Positions 1 to 7,010 of a stretch of DNA of 13,722 nucleotides are shown piece after piece. The translations under genes and the position numbers were made by a program. The stretch is from contig JACDAS010000032.1 in assembly GCA_013695295.1 (NCBI GenBank), positions 1 to 13,722 on the forward strand, written 5' to 3'. This DNA comes from Actinomycetota bacterium. GTDB taxonomy: Bacteria; Actinomycetota; Thermoleophilia; Gaiellales; Gaiellaceae. Numbering within the stretch: position 1 is the stretch's first letter; every line of letters begins with the position of its first letter. Under the pieces are notes generated by a model. That model did no database searches, had not been told where the DNA came from, and saw only the letters and a program-made list of their open reading frames with translations.

Positions 1-747
1 CCAGACCTCCTTCACCCCGAGCGCCCACACCTGCGGGTTGGCGCCCTGGAGGCCGAAGCGCTCGATCGCCGCCCCCGTCAGGTGGCCCTGCGTGCCCTCG
101 GCCAGCACCGTCACCCGCGCGTGCACCTCGGCGCCGGGATCGAAGTTCCCGAGCTCCTGACCCTCCCGACCGCGGCCGCGGTCGCCCGTGCGGACGCCGC
201 GCACGCGCCCGTCCGAGATCAGGAGCCGGGTGGCCGAGGTCTCGGGCAGGATCATCGCGCCGCCGGCCTCGGCCTGCTCCCCGAGCCAGCGGCCGAGCTG
301 CGAGAGGGAGGCGACGTAGTTGCCCTCGTTCCGCATCGTGGGGGGCGCGGGGATCCGCAAGGCGCGCCTCGGGGTGAGCATGTAGACGGCCTCGCTTCGG
401 ACCGGCCCGTAGAACGGCATGTCCTGAAGCCGCGCGCGGGCCTTGAAGAGGCGCCGGAGCGCCCGCGGGTTGACGACCGCTCCTGAGAGAAGGTGCGAGC
501 CGGGGGCCTTCCCCTTCTCCAGGACCGCCACGGGGACGTCCCCGAGCCGCTCCCGCACCTCCGGCGCGCCCTCGAGCAGGTGCCCGAGCCTGATCGCGCA
601 CGCGAGCCCCGCCGGGCCTGCCCCGACGACGAGGATCCCGACGTCGATCCGCTCGTCGGCGGCCGCGGTCGGCGAAGCGATCGCGTCTGACGCCTTGAAC
701 GGCGGCGGGTAGTCGGCCGGCCTGATTCCGGCGTCCGCCCTAGCCAC
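1..747 (-). CDS. Electron transfer flavoprotein:quinone oxidoreductase, N-terminal part (runs off the left edge)
   Basis: Moves electrons from reduced ETF to the membrane quinone pool, linking acyl-CoA dehydrogenases to respiration. The visible 249 residues cover the FAD-binding part. A Rossmann motif VVGAGPAGL lies at residues 40-48, followed by a LEKGKAPGSHLLSGAV segment, a NYVASLSQLGRWLGEQAE segment, and near the edge TVLAEGTQGHL and NPQVWALGVKEVW, all typical of the ETF-QO/FixC family. Full-length members are about 550 residues, so the quinone-binding region and the C-terminal 4Fe-4S domain lie outside the window. The GTG start at 747-745 overlaps the etfA stop by 8 bases, so translation is probably coupled to etfA. 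No strong Shine-Dalgarno was seen. Family assignment is firm. Whether it is membrane-bound ETF-QO or a FixC relative cannot be settled without the C terminus, although the long match favours ETF-QO. Confidence 0.93.
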   Translation of the reverse strand, partial: MARADAGIRPADYPPPFKASDAIASPTAAADERIDVGILVVGAGPAGLACAIRLGHLLEGAPEVRERLGDVPVAVLEKGKAPGSHLLSGAVVNPRALRRLFKARARLQDMPFYGPVRSEAVYMLTPRRALRIPAPPTMRNEGNYVASLSQLGRWLGEQAEAGGAMILPETSATRLLISDGRVRGVRTGDRGRGREGQELGNFDPGAEVHARVTVLAEGTQGHLTGAAIERFGLQGANPQVWALGVKEVW

Positions 748-1705
748 TCTTGCGGGCCCGGACGAGCTCGGTCAGCTTCGGCAGGATCTCGTGCAGGTCG
801 CCGACGACGCCGAGGTCGGAATACTCGAAGATCGGCGCGTTCGGGTCCTTGTTGATCGCGACGATGACGCTCGACGACTGCATGCCGACCTTGTGCTGGA
901 TCGCGCCCGAGATACCGCAGGCGACGTAGAGCTTCGGCGCCACGGTCTTCCCGGTCTGCCCGACCTGGGTCGCGTAGGGGTACCACCCGGCGTCGACGAC
1001 CGCGCGCGTCGCCCCGACCGCGCCGCCGAGCGCCTTCGCAAGCTCCTCGACCAGCGTGAAGTTCTCCGGGCCGCCGAGCCCCCGACCGCCCGCGACGATG
1101 ACGTCCGCGTCCTCGATCGAAGGGCCCCCGGACTCCTCGTGGGCCTGCTCGACCATCGTCGCCGCGAGCGAGAAGTCCTCGAACTGCGGCGTGACCTCGG
1201 TCACCTCGGCCTCGCCTCCCGTCTCGCTCGGCTCGAACGTGCCGGAGCGGACGATCGCGAGCCGCGGCTCGGAGCGCCAGCCGACCTCGGCGTAGACCGA
1301 GTCGGCCAGCGCGGGTCGCCTGCCCACGAGCCGGCCGTCCTCCGAGCGGAGGTCGGTCAGGTCCCAGTTGAGACCCGCGTCGAGTCTCGCCGAGAGCCCG
1401 GCAGCGATGTCCGCAGCGAGGACGGACTGGCCGAAGAGCACCGTGCCGACCCCGTGCTCTCGCACGAGCGCGGCGAGCACGTCCACGCGCGGCTGCGGCA
1501 GCGGCGCCTCGAGCCTCGGATCGTCCGCGACGAAGACCCGGCGCGCCCCGAAGCTCCCCGCGCGGGCCGCCAGGTCGCGAACGCCCGAGCCGAGGATCGC
1601 GGCGGCGACGGCTCCGTCGGCCAGCGCCGCGGCCTTCGACAGCACCCCGAGCGAGCCCTTCTGGAGGACGCCCTCGTGGTGCTCGAGGAAGACGAGGGTG
1701 GTCAG
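740..1705 (-). CDS. etfA: Electron transfer flavoprotein alpha subunit, probable CTG start
   Basis: FAD-carrying subunit of the soluble ETF dimer, which accepts electrons from acyl-CoA dehydrogenases. The C-terminal FAD domain is textbook: TGKTVAPKLYVACGISGA (about 252-269), IVAINKDPNAPIF and LGVVGDL. The middle holds GGRGLGGPENF and TRAVVDAGWYP. The first plain start codon is GTG at 1645, but that would remove the conserved first strand. Reading 20 codons further upstream in frame gives TLVFLEHHEGVLQKGSLG, a normal EtfA N terminus. The only candidate start there is CTG at 1705-1703, preceded by GGAGG (1715-1711) with a 5-base spacer and overlapping the etfB TGA as CTGA. This gives 321 residues, the usual family length. 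It lies between etfB and ETF-QO in one operon. The function is near certain; the CTG start is inferred. Confidence 0.95.
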   Translation of the reverse strand: MTTLVFLEHHEGVLQKGSLGVLSKAAALADGAVAAAILGSGVRDLAARAGSFGARRVFVADDPRLEAPLPQPRVDVLAALVREHGVGTVLFGQSVLAADIAAGLSARLDAGLNWDLTDLRSEDGRLVGRRPALADSVYAEVGWRSEPRLAIVRSGTFEPSETGGEAEVTEVTPQFEDFSLAATMVEQAHEESGGPSIEDADVIVAGGRGLGGPENFTLVEELAKALGGAVGATRAVVDAGWYPYATQVGQTGKTVAPKLYVACGISGAIQHKVGMQSSSVIVAINKDPNAPIFEYSDLGVVGDLHEILPKLTELVRARKSG

Positions 1706-2481
1706 ACGAGCCTCCGCTCCACCAGGAACGCCACGATCTGCTCGGCGCCGCTGCCGTCGTCGGAGATCTTCTGCGAGTCGCCGCGGGCGGGTGGGTCGCC
1801 GAGGGCATACACCTCCGTCCGGGAGCCCTGGTCGCCGGCACGGTCCGGCTCGACACCGAGGGCGGTGAGCGAGACGAGCTCCTGCGGCTTCGACTTCGCG
1901 CTCATGATCCCCTTCAGGGACGGGTAGCGCGGCTCGTTGATCGCATCCGAGACAGCCACGACCGCCGGGAGCGGCGCCTCGATCACGTCGTAGCCGAACT
2001 CGGTCTGCCGCTTGCCGCGGACCCGGCCTTCGGCCAGCGAGAGCTCGGCCACCTGCGAGATCGTGGGCAGGCGCAGGCGGTCGGCGACGGCCGCCCAGAG
2101 AACGGCGCCGTCGGAGTCAGATGCCTGCTGACCGAACAGGACAAGGTCGGGCTCTTCGCGCTCGAGCGCCTTCGCGAGCGCGTAGCTCGTGGCGACGAGG
2201 TCCGATCCCGCAGCGGCCTCGTCGCTGATCAAGAGCGCACGGTCGGCACCCATCGCGAGCGCCTTGCGAAGGGTGTCCTGCGCCCCCTCCGGAGCCATCG
2301 TCACGAGCAGGACCTCGCCACCCCCGGCGGCCTCCTTCAGGCGCAGTGCCTCCTCGACCGCGTGGACGTCGAAGGCGTTCAGCACCCCTTCCCCGGACCG
2401 GTCGAGCCGCTTCGTCTGCGGGTCGAGCCGGCGAGGGGCGGCCGCGTCGGGAACCTGCTTCACGCAGACGGCGATCTTCAT
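1702..2481 (-). CDS. etfB: Electron transfer flavoprotein beta subunit
   Basis: Partner of EtfA in the ETF dimer; binds AMP and carries the loop that docks with dehydrogenases. The 259-residue product starts MKIAVCVKQVPD, has LNAFDVHAVEEALRLKE, then DLVLFGQQASDSDGAVLW (nucleotide-binding loop), RGKRQTEFGYDVIEAPLP, and the recognition region YPSLKGIMSAKSKP. Length and order are standard. The presence of ETF-QO in the operon fits a respiratory (group I) ETF rather than an electron-bifurcating one. ATG at 2481 is the first gene of the operon. No Shine-Dalgarno is visible; a weak -10-like TAGACT (2496-2491) ends 9 bases before the ATG, so the leader may be extremely short. The stop overlaps the etfA start. 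Confidence 0.96.
   Translation of the reverse strand: MKIAVCVKQVPDAAAPRRLDPQTKRLDRSGEGVLNAFDVHAVEEALRLKEAAGGGEVLLVTMAPEGAQDTLRKALAMGADRALLISDEAAAGSDLVATSYALAKALEREEPDLVLFGQQASDSDGAVLWAAVADRLRLPTISQVAELSLAEGRVRGKRQTEFGYDVIEAPLPAVVAVSDAINEPRYPSLKGIMSAKSKPQELVSLTALGVEPDRAGDQGSRTEVYALGDPPARGDSQKISDDGSGAEQIVAFLVERRLV
1711..1715 (-). promoter_or_regulatory. Shine-Dalgarno GGAGG deciding the etfA CTG start
   Basis: GGAGG lies inside the last codons of etfB, 5 bases before CTG at 1705-1703. No ATG, GTG or TTG is available in the etfA frame near it. Its position is right for the CTG and far from the alternative GTG at 1645, so it supports initiation at CTG. Confidence 0.65.
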
Positions 2482-2523
2482 GCGTCGGCGAGTCTATCCA
2501 GGCCGCGCGGCGCCACCGCGCGG

Positions 2524-2553
2524 CTGACCGGCCGCCAGAACGGCTGCTAGGGT
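2524..2553 (+). promoter_or_regulatory. Possible promoter of the M23 peptidase gene
   Basis: CTGACC (2524-2529) and TAGGGT (2548-2553) are separated by 18 bases, a weak match to a housekeeping -35/-10 pair. Transcription would begin near 2560, about 20 bases before the TTG start. The call rests on pattern only. Confidence 0.3.
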
Positions 2554-2560
2554 ACCCCGC

Positions 2561-2572
2561 TTCGAGCTCGAA
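2561..2572. promoter_or_regulatory. 12-bp perfect palindrome TTCGAGCTCGAA, possible operator
   Basis: The palindrome sits in the 99-base spacer between divergent etfB and the M23 peptidase gene, just downstream of the possible promoter and just before the Shine-Dalgarno-like GGAG (2575-2578). The position suits a repressor site. GAGC/CTCG words are common in this GC-rich sequence, so it could be chance. Confidence 0.25.
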
Positions 2573-2580
2573 CCGGAGCT

Positions 2581-3504
2581 TTGACGGAGCCTTCCATCCG
2601 ACGCAGCCGGCCGACAGCCCGAGGAGCTTGCCTCCTGCTCTTCATCGCCCTGCTCGCAGGGACGGGCGCTGCACGGCCCGGCACGGCCGCCGTGCCGAGG
2701 CGTGCAGGCGTGCCGCAGTTCATCTTCCCCGTGGTCGGGCCCGTCACCTACACGAACGACTGGGGTGACTCGCGCGGCGACCATTCCCACCAGGGCAACG
2801 ACCTGCTGGCCCCCCGCCGCGCGCCGGCGGTCGCGACGGAGGACGGACGCATCAGTTTCCACACGACCTCGTCGCTCGCCGGCTGCATGCTCTACCTCTA
2901 CGGCGACAGCGGAACGACCTATCTCTACATCCACCTGAACAACGACCGCACGAAGCGAAACGGCAACCAGGGCGCGTGCGTGGCCGGCACGGCGTACTGG
3001 AAGGGGATCAAGGATGGCCAGCGGGTCAAGGCGGGACAGCCGATCGGCTACGTCGGCGACTCCGGCGACGCGGACGGGACGCCGCACCTCCACTTCGAGG
3101 TCCACCCGGGCGACGGCGGGGCGGTCAACCCGTTCCCCTATCTGAAGAACGCCCCGCGGCTCCTGTTCATGGCCCCGGCGGGCAGCACGGTAACCCTCGC
3201 CATGACCGGCTCCTTCATCTCGACGGCACCGGGTCTCGTCAGGGTGAAGGTCGACACCCTCCGCGTCCTGCCGGTCGGGCCGGTCCTGGCGCGGCTCGCA
3301 CGCCCGATCGTGCTGACCGTGCCGCCGGACGCGCTGGTGCAGAAGCTGCTGCCAAGCGGGATCGCGGGCTCGGCGGCGCAACTCACCTCTGCGCGGCGGG
3401 GGCAGCCTGTCTCGGTGCTGACGCTGCCCGTGGCGACCTCGCTCGACGTCCAGCTTGCCCGCGACGGGATCCTCTCCGCGTCACGCATCCTGCTCTCGGG
3501 CTAA
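2581..3504 (+). CDS. Secreted M23-family (LytM/NlpD-like) zinc metallopeptidase
   Basis: Probable peptidoglycan endopeptidase acting outside the membrane. The 307-residue product has an N-terminal basic stretch and hydrophobic core ACLLLFIALLAG (16-27), read as a signal peptide. The M23 domain spans about 46-190. HQGNDL gives the HxxxD zinc ligands H70 and D74, LYIH holds H118, and PHLHFEVHP supplies H169/H171. GQPIGYVGDSGDADG is the usual loop before HxH. All metal and catalytic residues are present, so it should be active unless it has another role. An insert at about 119-146 contains C133, which may pair with C102. The C-terminal ~110 residues match no domain I recognise. TTG at 2581 was chosen because it precedes the signal peptide directly and has GGAG two bases upstream (tight spacing). 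It converges on the hydratase gene with only 6 bases between stops. Confidence 0.88.
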   Translation: MTEPSIRRSRPTARGACLLLFIALLAGTGAARPGTAAVPRRAGVPQFIFPVVGPVTYTNDWGDSRGDHSHQGNDLLAPRRAPAVATEDGRISFHTTSSLAGCMLYLYGDSGTTYLYIHLNNDRTKRNGNQGACVAGTAYWKGIKDGQRVKAGQPIGYVGDSGDADGTPHLHFEVHPGDGGAVNPFPYLKNAPRLLFMAPAGSTVTLAMTGSFISTAPGLVRVKVDTLRVLPVGPVLARLARPIVLTVPPDALVQKLLPSGIAGSAAQLTSARRGQPVSVLTLPVATSLDVQLARDGILSASRILLSG

Positions 3505-3510
3505 CCAGCC

Positions 3511-4284
3511 CTAGCAGCCCGTGAAGCGCGCGTCCCGCTTCTCGAGGAAGGCCGCCATCCCCTCCTTCGCATCACCGCTCGAGAAGAGCAGCGCGAAGAA
3601 CGTCGCCTCCTGGGTCAGGTTCGCCTCCTGGGCTCCCTGCAGGGCGAGATTGACGGCCTCCTTCGCGTAGGCGAGAGCGAGCGGGCTCCTCGAGGCCAGG
3701 AGCCGCGCCGTCTCCAGTGTCTTGCCGAGCAGCTCGCCGGGCTCGAAGACCGCGTTCACGAGGCCGCGCCGGAGCGCTTCGTCGGCGCCCACCGTGCGGC
3801 CGGTGAGGATCAGCTCCTTGGCGAGCCCGATCCCGCAGATCCGGGCCAGGCGCTGCGTCCCGCCCCAGCCCGGGATGATCCCGAGGTTGATCTCGGGCTG
3901 GCCGAGCTTGGCCGTGCTCGAGGCGTAGCGAAGGTCACACGCGAGCGCGAGCTCACAGCCTCCTCCGAGCGCGAAGCCGTTCACGGCGGCGATCGTCGGC
4001 TTCGGCATGCTCTCGAGCAGGCGTGCGCAGGCATGGCCGAGCTCGCCCCACTCGCGCGCTGCAAGCACGCCGAGTCGGCTCATGTACTGGATGTCTGCCC
4101 CGGCGACGAAGGCGCGGTCGCCCGAGCCCGTGAGGACGACCACGCGAGCCTCGCTGTCCTCCGCCAGCTCGCGAAGAGCGCCGTGGAGCTCGCCGAGCAG
4201 CCCGCGGTCGAGCGCGTTGAGGGCCTCCGGGCGGTCGATGGTGACGACGGCGACGCCGTCGTCTCGGGAGACGCCGAGCGCTAT
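3511..4284 (-). CDS. Enoyl-CoA hydratase/isomerase (crotonase family), apparent ATA start
   Basis: Hydrates trans-2-enoyl-CoA (for example crotonyl-CoA) to 3-hydroxyacyl-CoA in beta-oxidation. FVAGADI (59-65) and NGFALGGGCELALACD form the oxyanion hole and CoA pocket. E111 (GGCE) and E131 (GQPE) are 20 residues apart, exactly like the two catalytic glutamates of rat crotonase (E144/E164), so a true hydratase is likely. IIPGWGGTQRL follows. The first ordinary start is GTG at 4143, but this loses 47 residues including the conserved VAVVTIDRPEALNAL strand. In frame, no ATG/GTG/TTG lies between that strand and the upstream gene. ATA at 4284-4282 overlaps the upstream stop as ATAG and gives 257 residues, the normal family length. 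Only a weak GGGTG lies upstream, so re-initiation by coupling is inferred. Function is firm; the start is tentative. Confidence 0.92.
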   Translation of the reverse strand: MALGVSRDDGVAVVTIDRPEALNALDRGLLGELHGALRELAEDSEARVVVLTGSGDRAFVAGADIQYMSRLGVLAAREWGELGHACARLLESMPKPTIAAVNGFALGGGCELALACDLRYASSTAKLGQPEINLGIIPGWGGTQRLARICGIGLAKELILTGRTVGADEALRRGLVNAVFEPGELLGKTLETARLLASRSPLALAYAKEAVNLALQGAQEANLTQEATFFALLFSSGDAKEGMAAFLEKRDARFTGC

Positions 4285-4676
4285 GCCGGCACCCGCTCGC
4301 GCAGGAAGTCGACGATCGCCCCGGTCGTCGCTCCCGGGGTGAAGACAGCCGAGACGCCGAGGCGCTCGAGCTCGGCGGCGTCGTCGCTCGGGATCGTCCC
4401 GCCGACGACAACGAGCACGTCGTCCAGGCCATGCTCCTTCAGTCCCTCGAGGATTCGCGGCACGAGGGTCATGTGGGCCCCGGAGAGGATCGAGATCCCG
4501 ACGGCGTCCGCGTCCTCCTGCAGCGCGGTCTCGACGATCTGCTCGGGCGTCTGGTGAAGGCCCGTGTAGATCACCTCCATACCGGCGTCACGGAGTGCAC
4601 GCGCGATGATCTTGGCGCCGCGGTCATGGCCGTCCAGGCCGGGCTTGGCGATCACGACTCGGATCGTCCGCGTCAA
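4281..4676 (-). CDS. icmB: B12-binding small subunit of acyl-CoA mutase (probable isobutyryl-CoA mutase subunit B)
   Basis: Carries adenosylcobalamin and docks onto the large mutase subunit. The 131-residue product is a stand-alone B12 domain. GLDGHDRG (13-20) contains the DxHxxG motif whose H17 replaces dimethylbenzimidazole as the lower cobalt ligand; GISILSGAH (60-68) and VVVGGTIP (89-96) complete the cofactor site. It closely resembles remembered IcmB sequences (KPGLDGHDRGAK, IYTGLHQTPEQIV), but the B domains of split methylmalonyl-CoA mutases are similar, so the substrate call leans on the large subunit at 7011-8678. TTG at 4676 was chosen as the only start giving the IRVVIAKPG strand with a short leader; no clear Shine-Dalgarno is visible. 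It is overlapped by the hydratase gene (ATAG) and is separated from the large subunit by a plus-strand gene, so the two subunits need separate promoters. Confidence 0.9.
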   Translation of the reverse strand: MTRTIRVVIAKPGLDGHDRGAKIIARALRDAGMEVIYTGLHQTPEQIVETALQEDADAVGISILSGAHMTLVPRILEGLKEHGLDDVLVVVGGTIPSDDAAELERLGVSAVFTPGATTGAIVDFLRERVPA

Positions 4677-4861
4677 GGGCCGGTCCGGAAAGGGGGCCGC
4701 CGCTCATGCCGTGGGGCAGCAAGCAAGCTCTGCAAGGCCGCAGGGAGCCCCAGTCTGCGGACATATTGGGGCGAGTGAGAACGCCGCAGCGCGCCGCTGG
4801 TCGCGCGGCATGGGCCCGGCAGTCTTGTCGGACAGGCCCTCAAGTCGGCAAGTATACGAGG
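4677..4861. other. Divergent intergenic region between icmB and the MBL gene
   Basis: 185 bases that should hold the promoters of both genes. On the plus strand TTGTCG (4825-4830) precedes AT-rich TATACG (4853-4858), but the 22-base spacing is not canonical. A second AT-rich island lies around 4761-4770 (ACATATTGG). No convincing hairpin or long repeat was seen. Confidence 0.4.
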
Positions 4862-5584
4862 GTGAAACTGACGGTTGTCGGCTGTTCCCCGGCCTGGCCG
4901 AACCCGGGGGGCGCGCAGTCGGGCTACCTCGTCGAGGGCCCCGGCCGGGTCCTCCTCGACTGCGGCCCGGGCGTGCTCGCACGCCTGCGAGCCGGCGAGG
5001 TCTGGCCCTCGATCGACGCGATCGTCGTCACGCACTGGCACCTGGATCACTGGGGCGACCTCGTGCCCTGGGTGTGGGGGGCGATGGTCGGCCCGGGCCG
5101 GCGGACCGAGCAGCCGGAGCTCTGGCTACCGCCGGGCGGGACTGAGCGCCTGGCCGACTTCGGCACCCGCCTCGGGTGGGAGGACATGTTCGCGAGCGTC
5201 TTCAGCCTGCGCGAGTACGCCGATGCCCGGCCCTTCGCGGCCGGCGGGCTCGAGGTGACTGCGCTCGAGTTGCCCCACTACCTGCTGCAAACGTTCGGGG
5301 TCAGAGTCTCCGACGGCGACCGGACGCTTGCGTACTCGGGGGACACGGGCCCGAGCGACCGCCTGGTGGAACTGGCCCGTGACGTCGATCTCTTCCTCTG
5401 CGAGGCGACGCTCGAGCGAGCCGAGTACGACGGAGCTCCACGCGGGCACCTCTCGGCCGACGAGGCGGTCGAGGCCTTCCGAGCCGCCGGGGCTCGCCGG
5501 CTCCTGCTCACCCACCGGCCGCAGGAGCTCTCGCTCGGAGCCGGCCTCGAGCAGGTGCACGACGGACTCGAGGTCGACGTCTAG
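4862..5584 (+). CDS. MBL-fold metal-dependent hydrolase (RNase Z/ElaC-like subgroup)
   Basis: A metallo-beta-lactamase-fold hydrolase of unknown substrate, 240 residues and cytoplasmic. THWHLDHWGD holds HxHxDH (H58, H60, D62, H63). H139 (ELPH), D161 (SGDTG) and H218 (LTHRP) complete a two-metal site, so it should be catalytically competent. The N-terminal KLTVVGCSPAWPNPGGAQSGYL and the SGDTG and GHLSADEA segments place it among RNase Z-like or cyclic-phosphodiesterase-like MBL proteins rather than beta-lactamases or glyoxalases. GTG at 4862 begins directly at the first fold strand. A longer in-frame reading from 4706 adds about 52 residues of low-complexity, arginine-rich sequence and is probably non-coding. 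An AT-rich TATACG (4853-4858) just upstream may be part of a promoter. The stop shares CTAG with the convergent gene at 5581. Confidence 0.85.
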   Translation: MKLTVVGCSPAWPNPGGAQSGYLVEGPGRVLLDCGPGVLARLRAGEVWPSIDAIVVTHWHLDHWGDLVPWVWGAMVGPGRRTEQPELWLPPGGTERLADFGTRLGWEDMFASVFSLREYADARPFAAGGLEVTALELPHYLLQTFGVRVSDGDRTLAYSGDTGPSDRLVELARDVDLFLCEATLERAEYDGAPRGHLSADEAVEAFRAAGARRLLLTHRPQELSLGAGLEQVHDGLEVDV

Positions 5585-6333
5585 CGCCTAGATTGAAGGC
5601 CCCGCTCGGCGAGGTACGCGCGCTGGGCGCGTCGCCCGCGGTACCAGCCGCCTCCAAGCACTGCGATCGGCACGGCGATGATCCCGGCGAGGATCAGGGC
5701 CGGCACGGCGAGCCAGATCGTCGACAGCGCACCTTTCTGATCGGGGTCGGCCGCCGGGCCCGAGCCGAGGCCGGCGCTCAGCTGCCCGTTCCCGGGGAGG
5801 CCCATCGGCGTCCACTGCGAGACGAGCCAGTGCTTGCGCGCCCCCTGCCCCACCTTCGTCAGCTCGATGCCGAAGACCATCGAGTGGTCGGTCGCCGGGC
5901 GCTTCGCCCGGACCGAGACCGAGAGTCCGAGCGTGTTCTCGTACGAGTAGGCGACGGTGTAGCGGAGCAGTCGCAGATCGGCCGGGTACGGGATCACCGG
6001 GATCGTGCCCGCGGCCCACTGCGCCTTCGTGTACCCGGCCTTCAGCGACGGGTGGGTGATGAGCCAGGAGTCGGCAACGTCCTCCCTTCGCACCGCAGTC
6101 CGGACGAACTCGTAAGCGGTCGCGCGAGCGGCGCGGATCGCCGCCGCCGAGGTCGGCACGCTCTTCGGCGCCACGTAGACGGACGCGGGCTCGTTGCGGA
6201 GCGGCGTGTCGAACGAGCGGCCCGTGTTCCGGAAGAAGACTCCGAGCAGCGCCGTCGCCGTGACCAGGAGCGCGAGGATCGAGAGTCTGATCAGGCGCCG
6301 CCGGCGCCGCGGAGAGGAGAGGAGCCTCCTCAC
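5581..6333 (-). CDS. Membrane-anchored protein of unknown function, paralogue of the next gene
   Basis: I do not recognise a named family. The 250-residue product has an arginine-rich N terminus (SSPRRRRRLIR), TM1 at about 14-34, an external domain at about 35-200, TM2 at about 205-228, and a short basic cytoplasmic tail. The external domain is clearly related to the neighbour at 6365-6961. Shared features in order are RNT plus a proline linker ending NEPA, an A-x-x-F-x-x-x-AV-x-R helix, a SxLIT segment, and GTIPV (GNIPV in the neighbour). The overall length of the domain resembles NTF2-like or Mce-associated accessory domains, but that is only a guess. The start is GTG at 6333, with no clear Shine-Dalgarno. 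It is 31 bases downstream of its paralogue and probably cotranscribed. Its stop overlaps the MBL stop in a CTAG palindrome. Confidence 0.8.
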   Translation of the reverse strand: MRRLLSSPRRRRRLIRLSILALLVTATALLGVFFRNTGRSFDTPLRNEPASVYVAPKSVPTSAAAIRAARATAYEFVRTAVRREDVADSWLITHPSLKAGYTKAQWAAGTIPVIPYPADLRLLRYTVAYSYENTLGLSVSVRAKRPATDHSMVFGIELTKVGQGARKHWLVSQWTPMGLPGNGQLSAGLGSGPAADPDQKGALSTIWLAVPALILAGIIAVPIAVLGGGWYRGRRAQRAYLAERGLQSRR

Positions 6334-6364
6334 GACCCGCGCCGGAGGGAGGTCGGACGAACCG

Positions 6365-6961
6365 TCAGTCCCGTTCGGTCAGCCGTGGCGGGAACCAGTA
6401 CGGAGCGAAGTAGTTGACCTTCCACACGGCGGGCGTCCCGACCTTCTTGACCCCGATCCAGAACTGCGTGTCCTTCAGGCCGGAGCCGGCCTCGGGCACG
6501 AGCAGGATCTTCAACATCAGCTCGTTTCGGTACGACCACTCCACGCGGTAAGGGCTGAACCCCGCTCCCTTCTTCCAGACCGGGAAGTACTGGACCGGAA
6601 TGTTGCCCGTCTTCCATTCGGCGAGCGAGAGTCCACCTCGGACCTCGGGCGTGATCAGCGAGTAGGAGGCCTCGAGGTTTCGCCGGGCGACCGCCGAGTC
6701 GATGAAGCGGATCGCCACCTGCGCGGCGGCCTTGTTCACCGGGACGGTCTGCTGCTTCGCGGGCACCGGCGTAGCGGGCTCGTTAGAGGGGACCGGGCGC
6801 GAGACGTCGGCCGTGTTCCGGATCCCGCCGACGTCGAAGGCGATCAGCACCGCGACGACGCCGGCGAGGAGCACCAGGCCCGACACGATCGGCAGCCACA
6901 CGGGCACGCGACCGGACGACCGGCCAGGGCGGGTGGAGGCGGGGGCCTGCAGGGAGCTCAT
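6365..6961 (-). CDS. Membrane-anchored protein of unknown function, paralogue of the previous gene
   Basis: 198 residues: a cytoplasmic N terminus of about 20, one TM at about 21-41 (WLPIVSGLVLLAGVVAVLI), a proline-rich linker (50-76), and an external domain (77-198). It shares with the 5581-6333 product RNT...NEPA, SxLIT, AEWKTGNIPV (versus AQWAAGTIPV) and an aromatic end (YFAPYWFPP versus QWTPMGLP). Unlike its partner it has no second TM. The external domain is rich in tryptophan and tyrosine and looks alpha/beta. ATG at 6961 was preferred because the longer in-frame reading from 7060 would run 34 codons into the mutase gene in another frame. The 49-base gap to the mutase gene suggests cotranscription. 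Function is unknown; two linked copies suggest a hetero-oligomer or a duplicated sensor/accessory subunit (inference). Confidence 0.8.
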   Translation of the reverse strand: MSSLQAPASTRPGRSSGRVPVWLPIVSGLVLLAGVVAVLIAFDVGGIRNTADVSRPVPSNEPATPVPAKQQTVPVNKAAAQVAIRFIDSAVARRNLEASYSLITPEVRGGLSLAEWKTGNIPVQYFPVWKKGAGFSPYRVEWSYRNELMLKILLVPEAGSGLKDTQFWIGVKKVGTPAVWKVNYFAPYWFPPRLTERD

Positions 6962-7010
6962 CGGACGCAACAGCGTAGACGACGCGCCCGAGCCGAAGTT
7001 AGGGCGCCGC

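Noticed and set aside
252..1856. A long minus-strand open frame (534 codons) across etfA and ETF-QO
   Set aside because: It is arginine/glycine-rich low-complexity sequence in the wrong frame over clear etfA and ETF-QO homology, as expected of high-GC DNA with few stop codons.
4706..4861. An N-terminal extension of the MBL protein
   Set aside because: The added 52 residues are arginine/glutamine-rich without fold similarity, and MBL homology begins immediately after the GTG at 4862.
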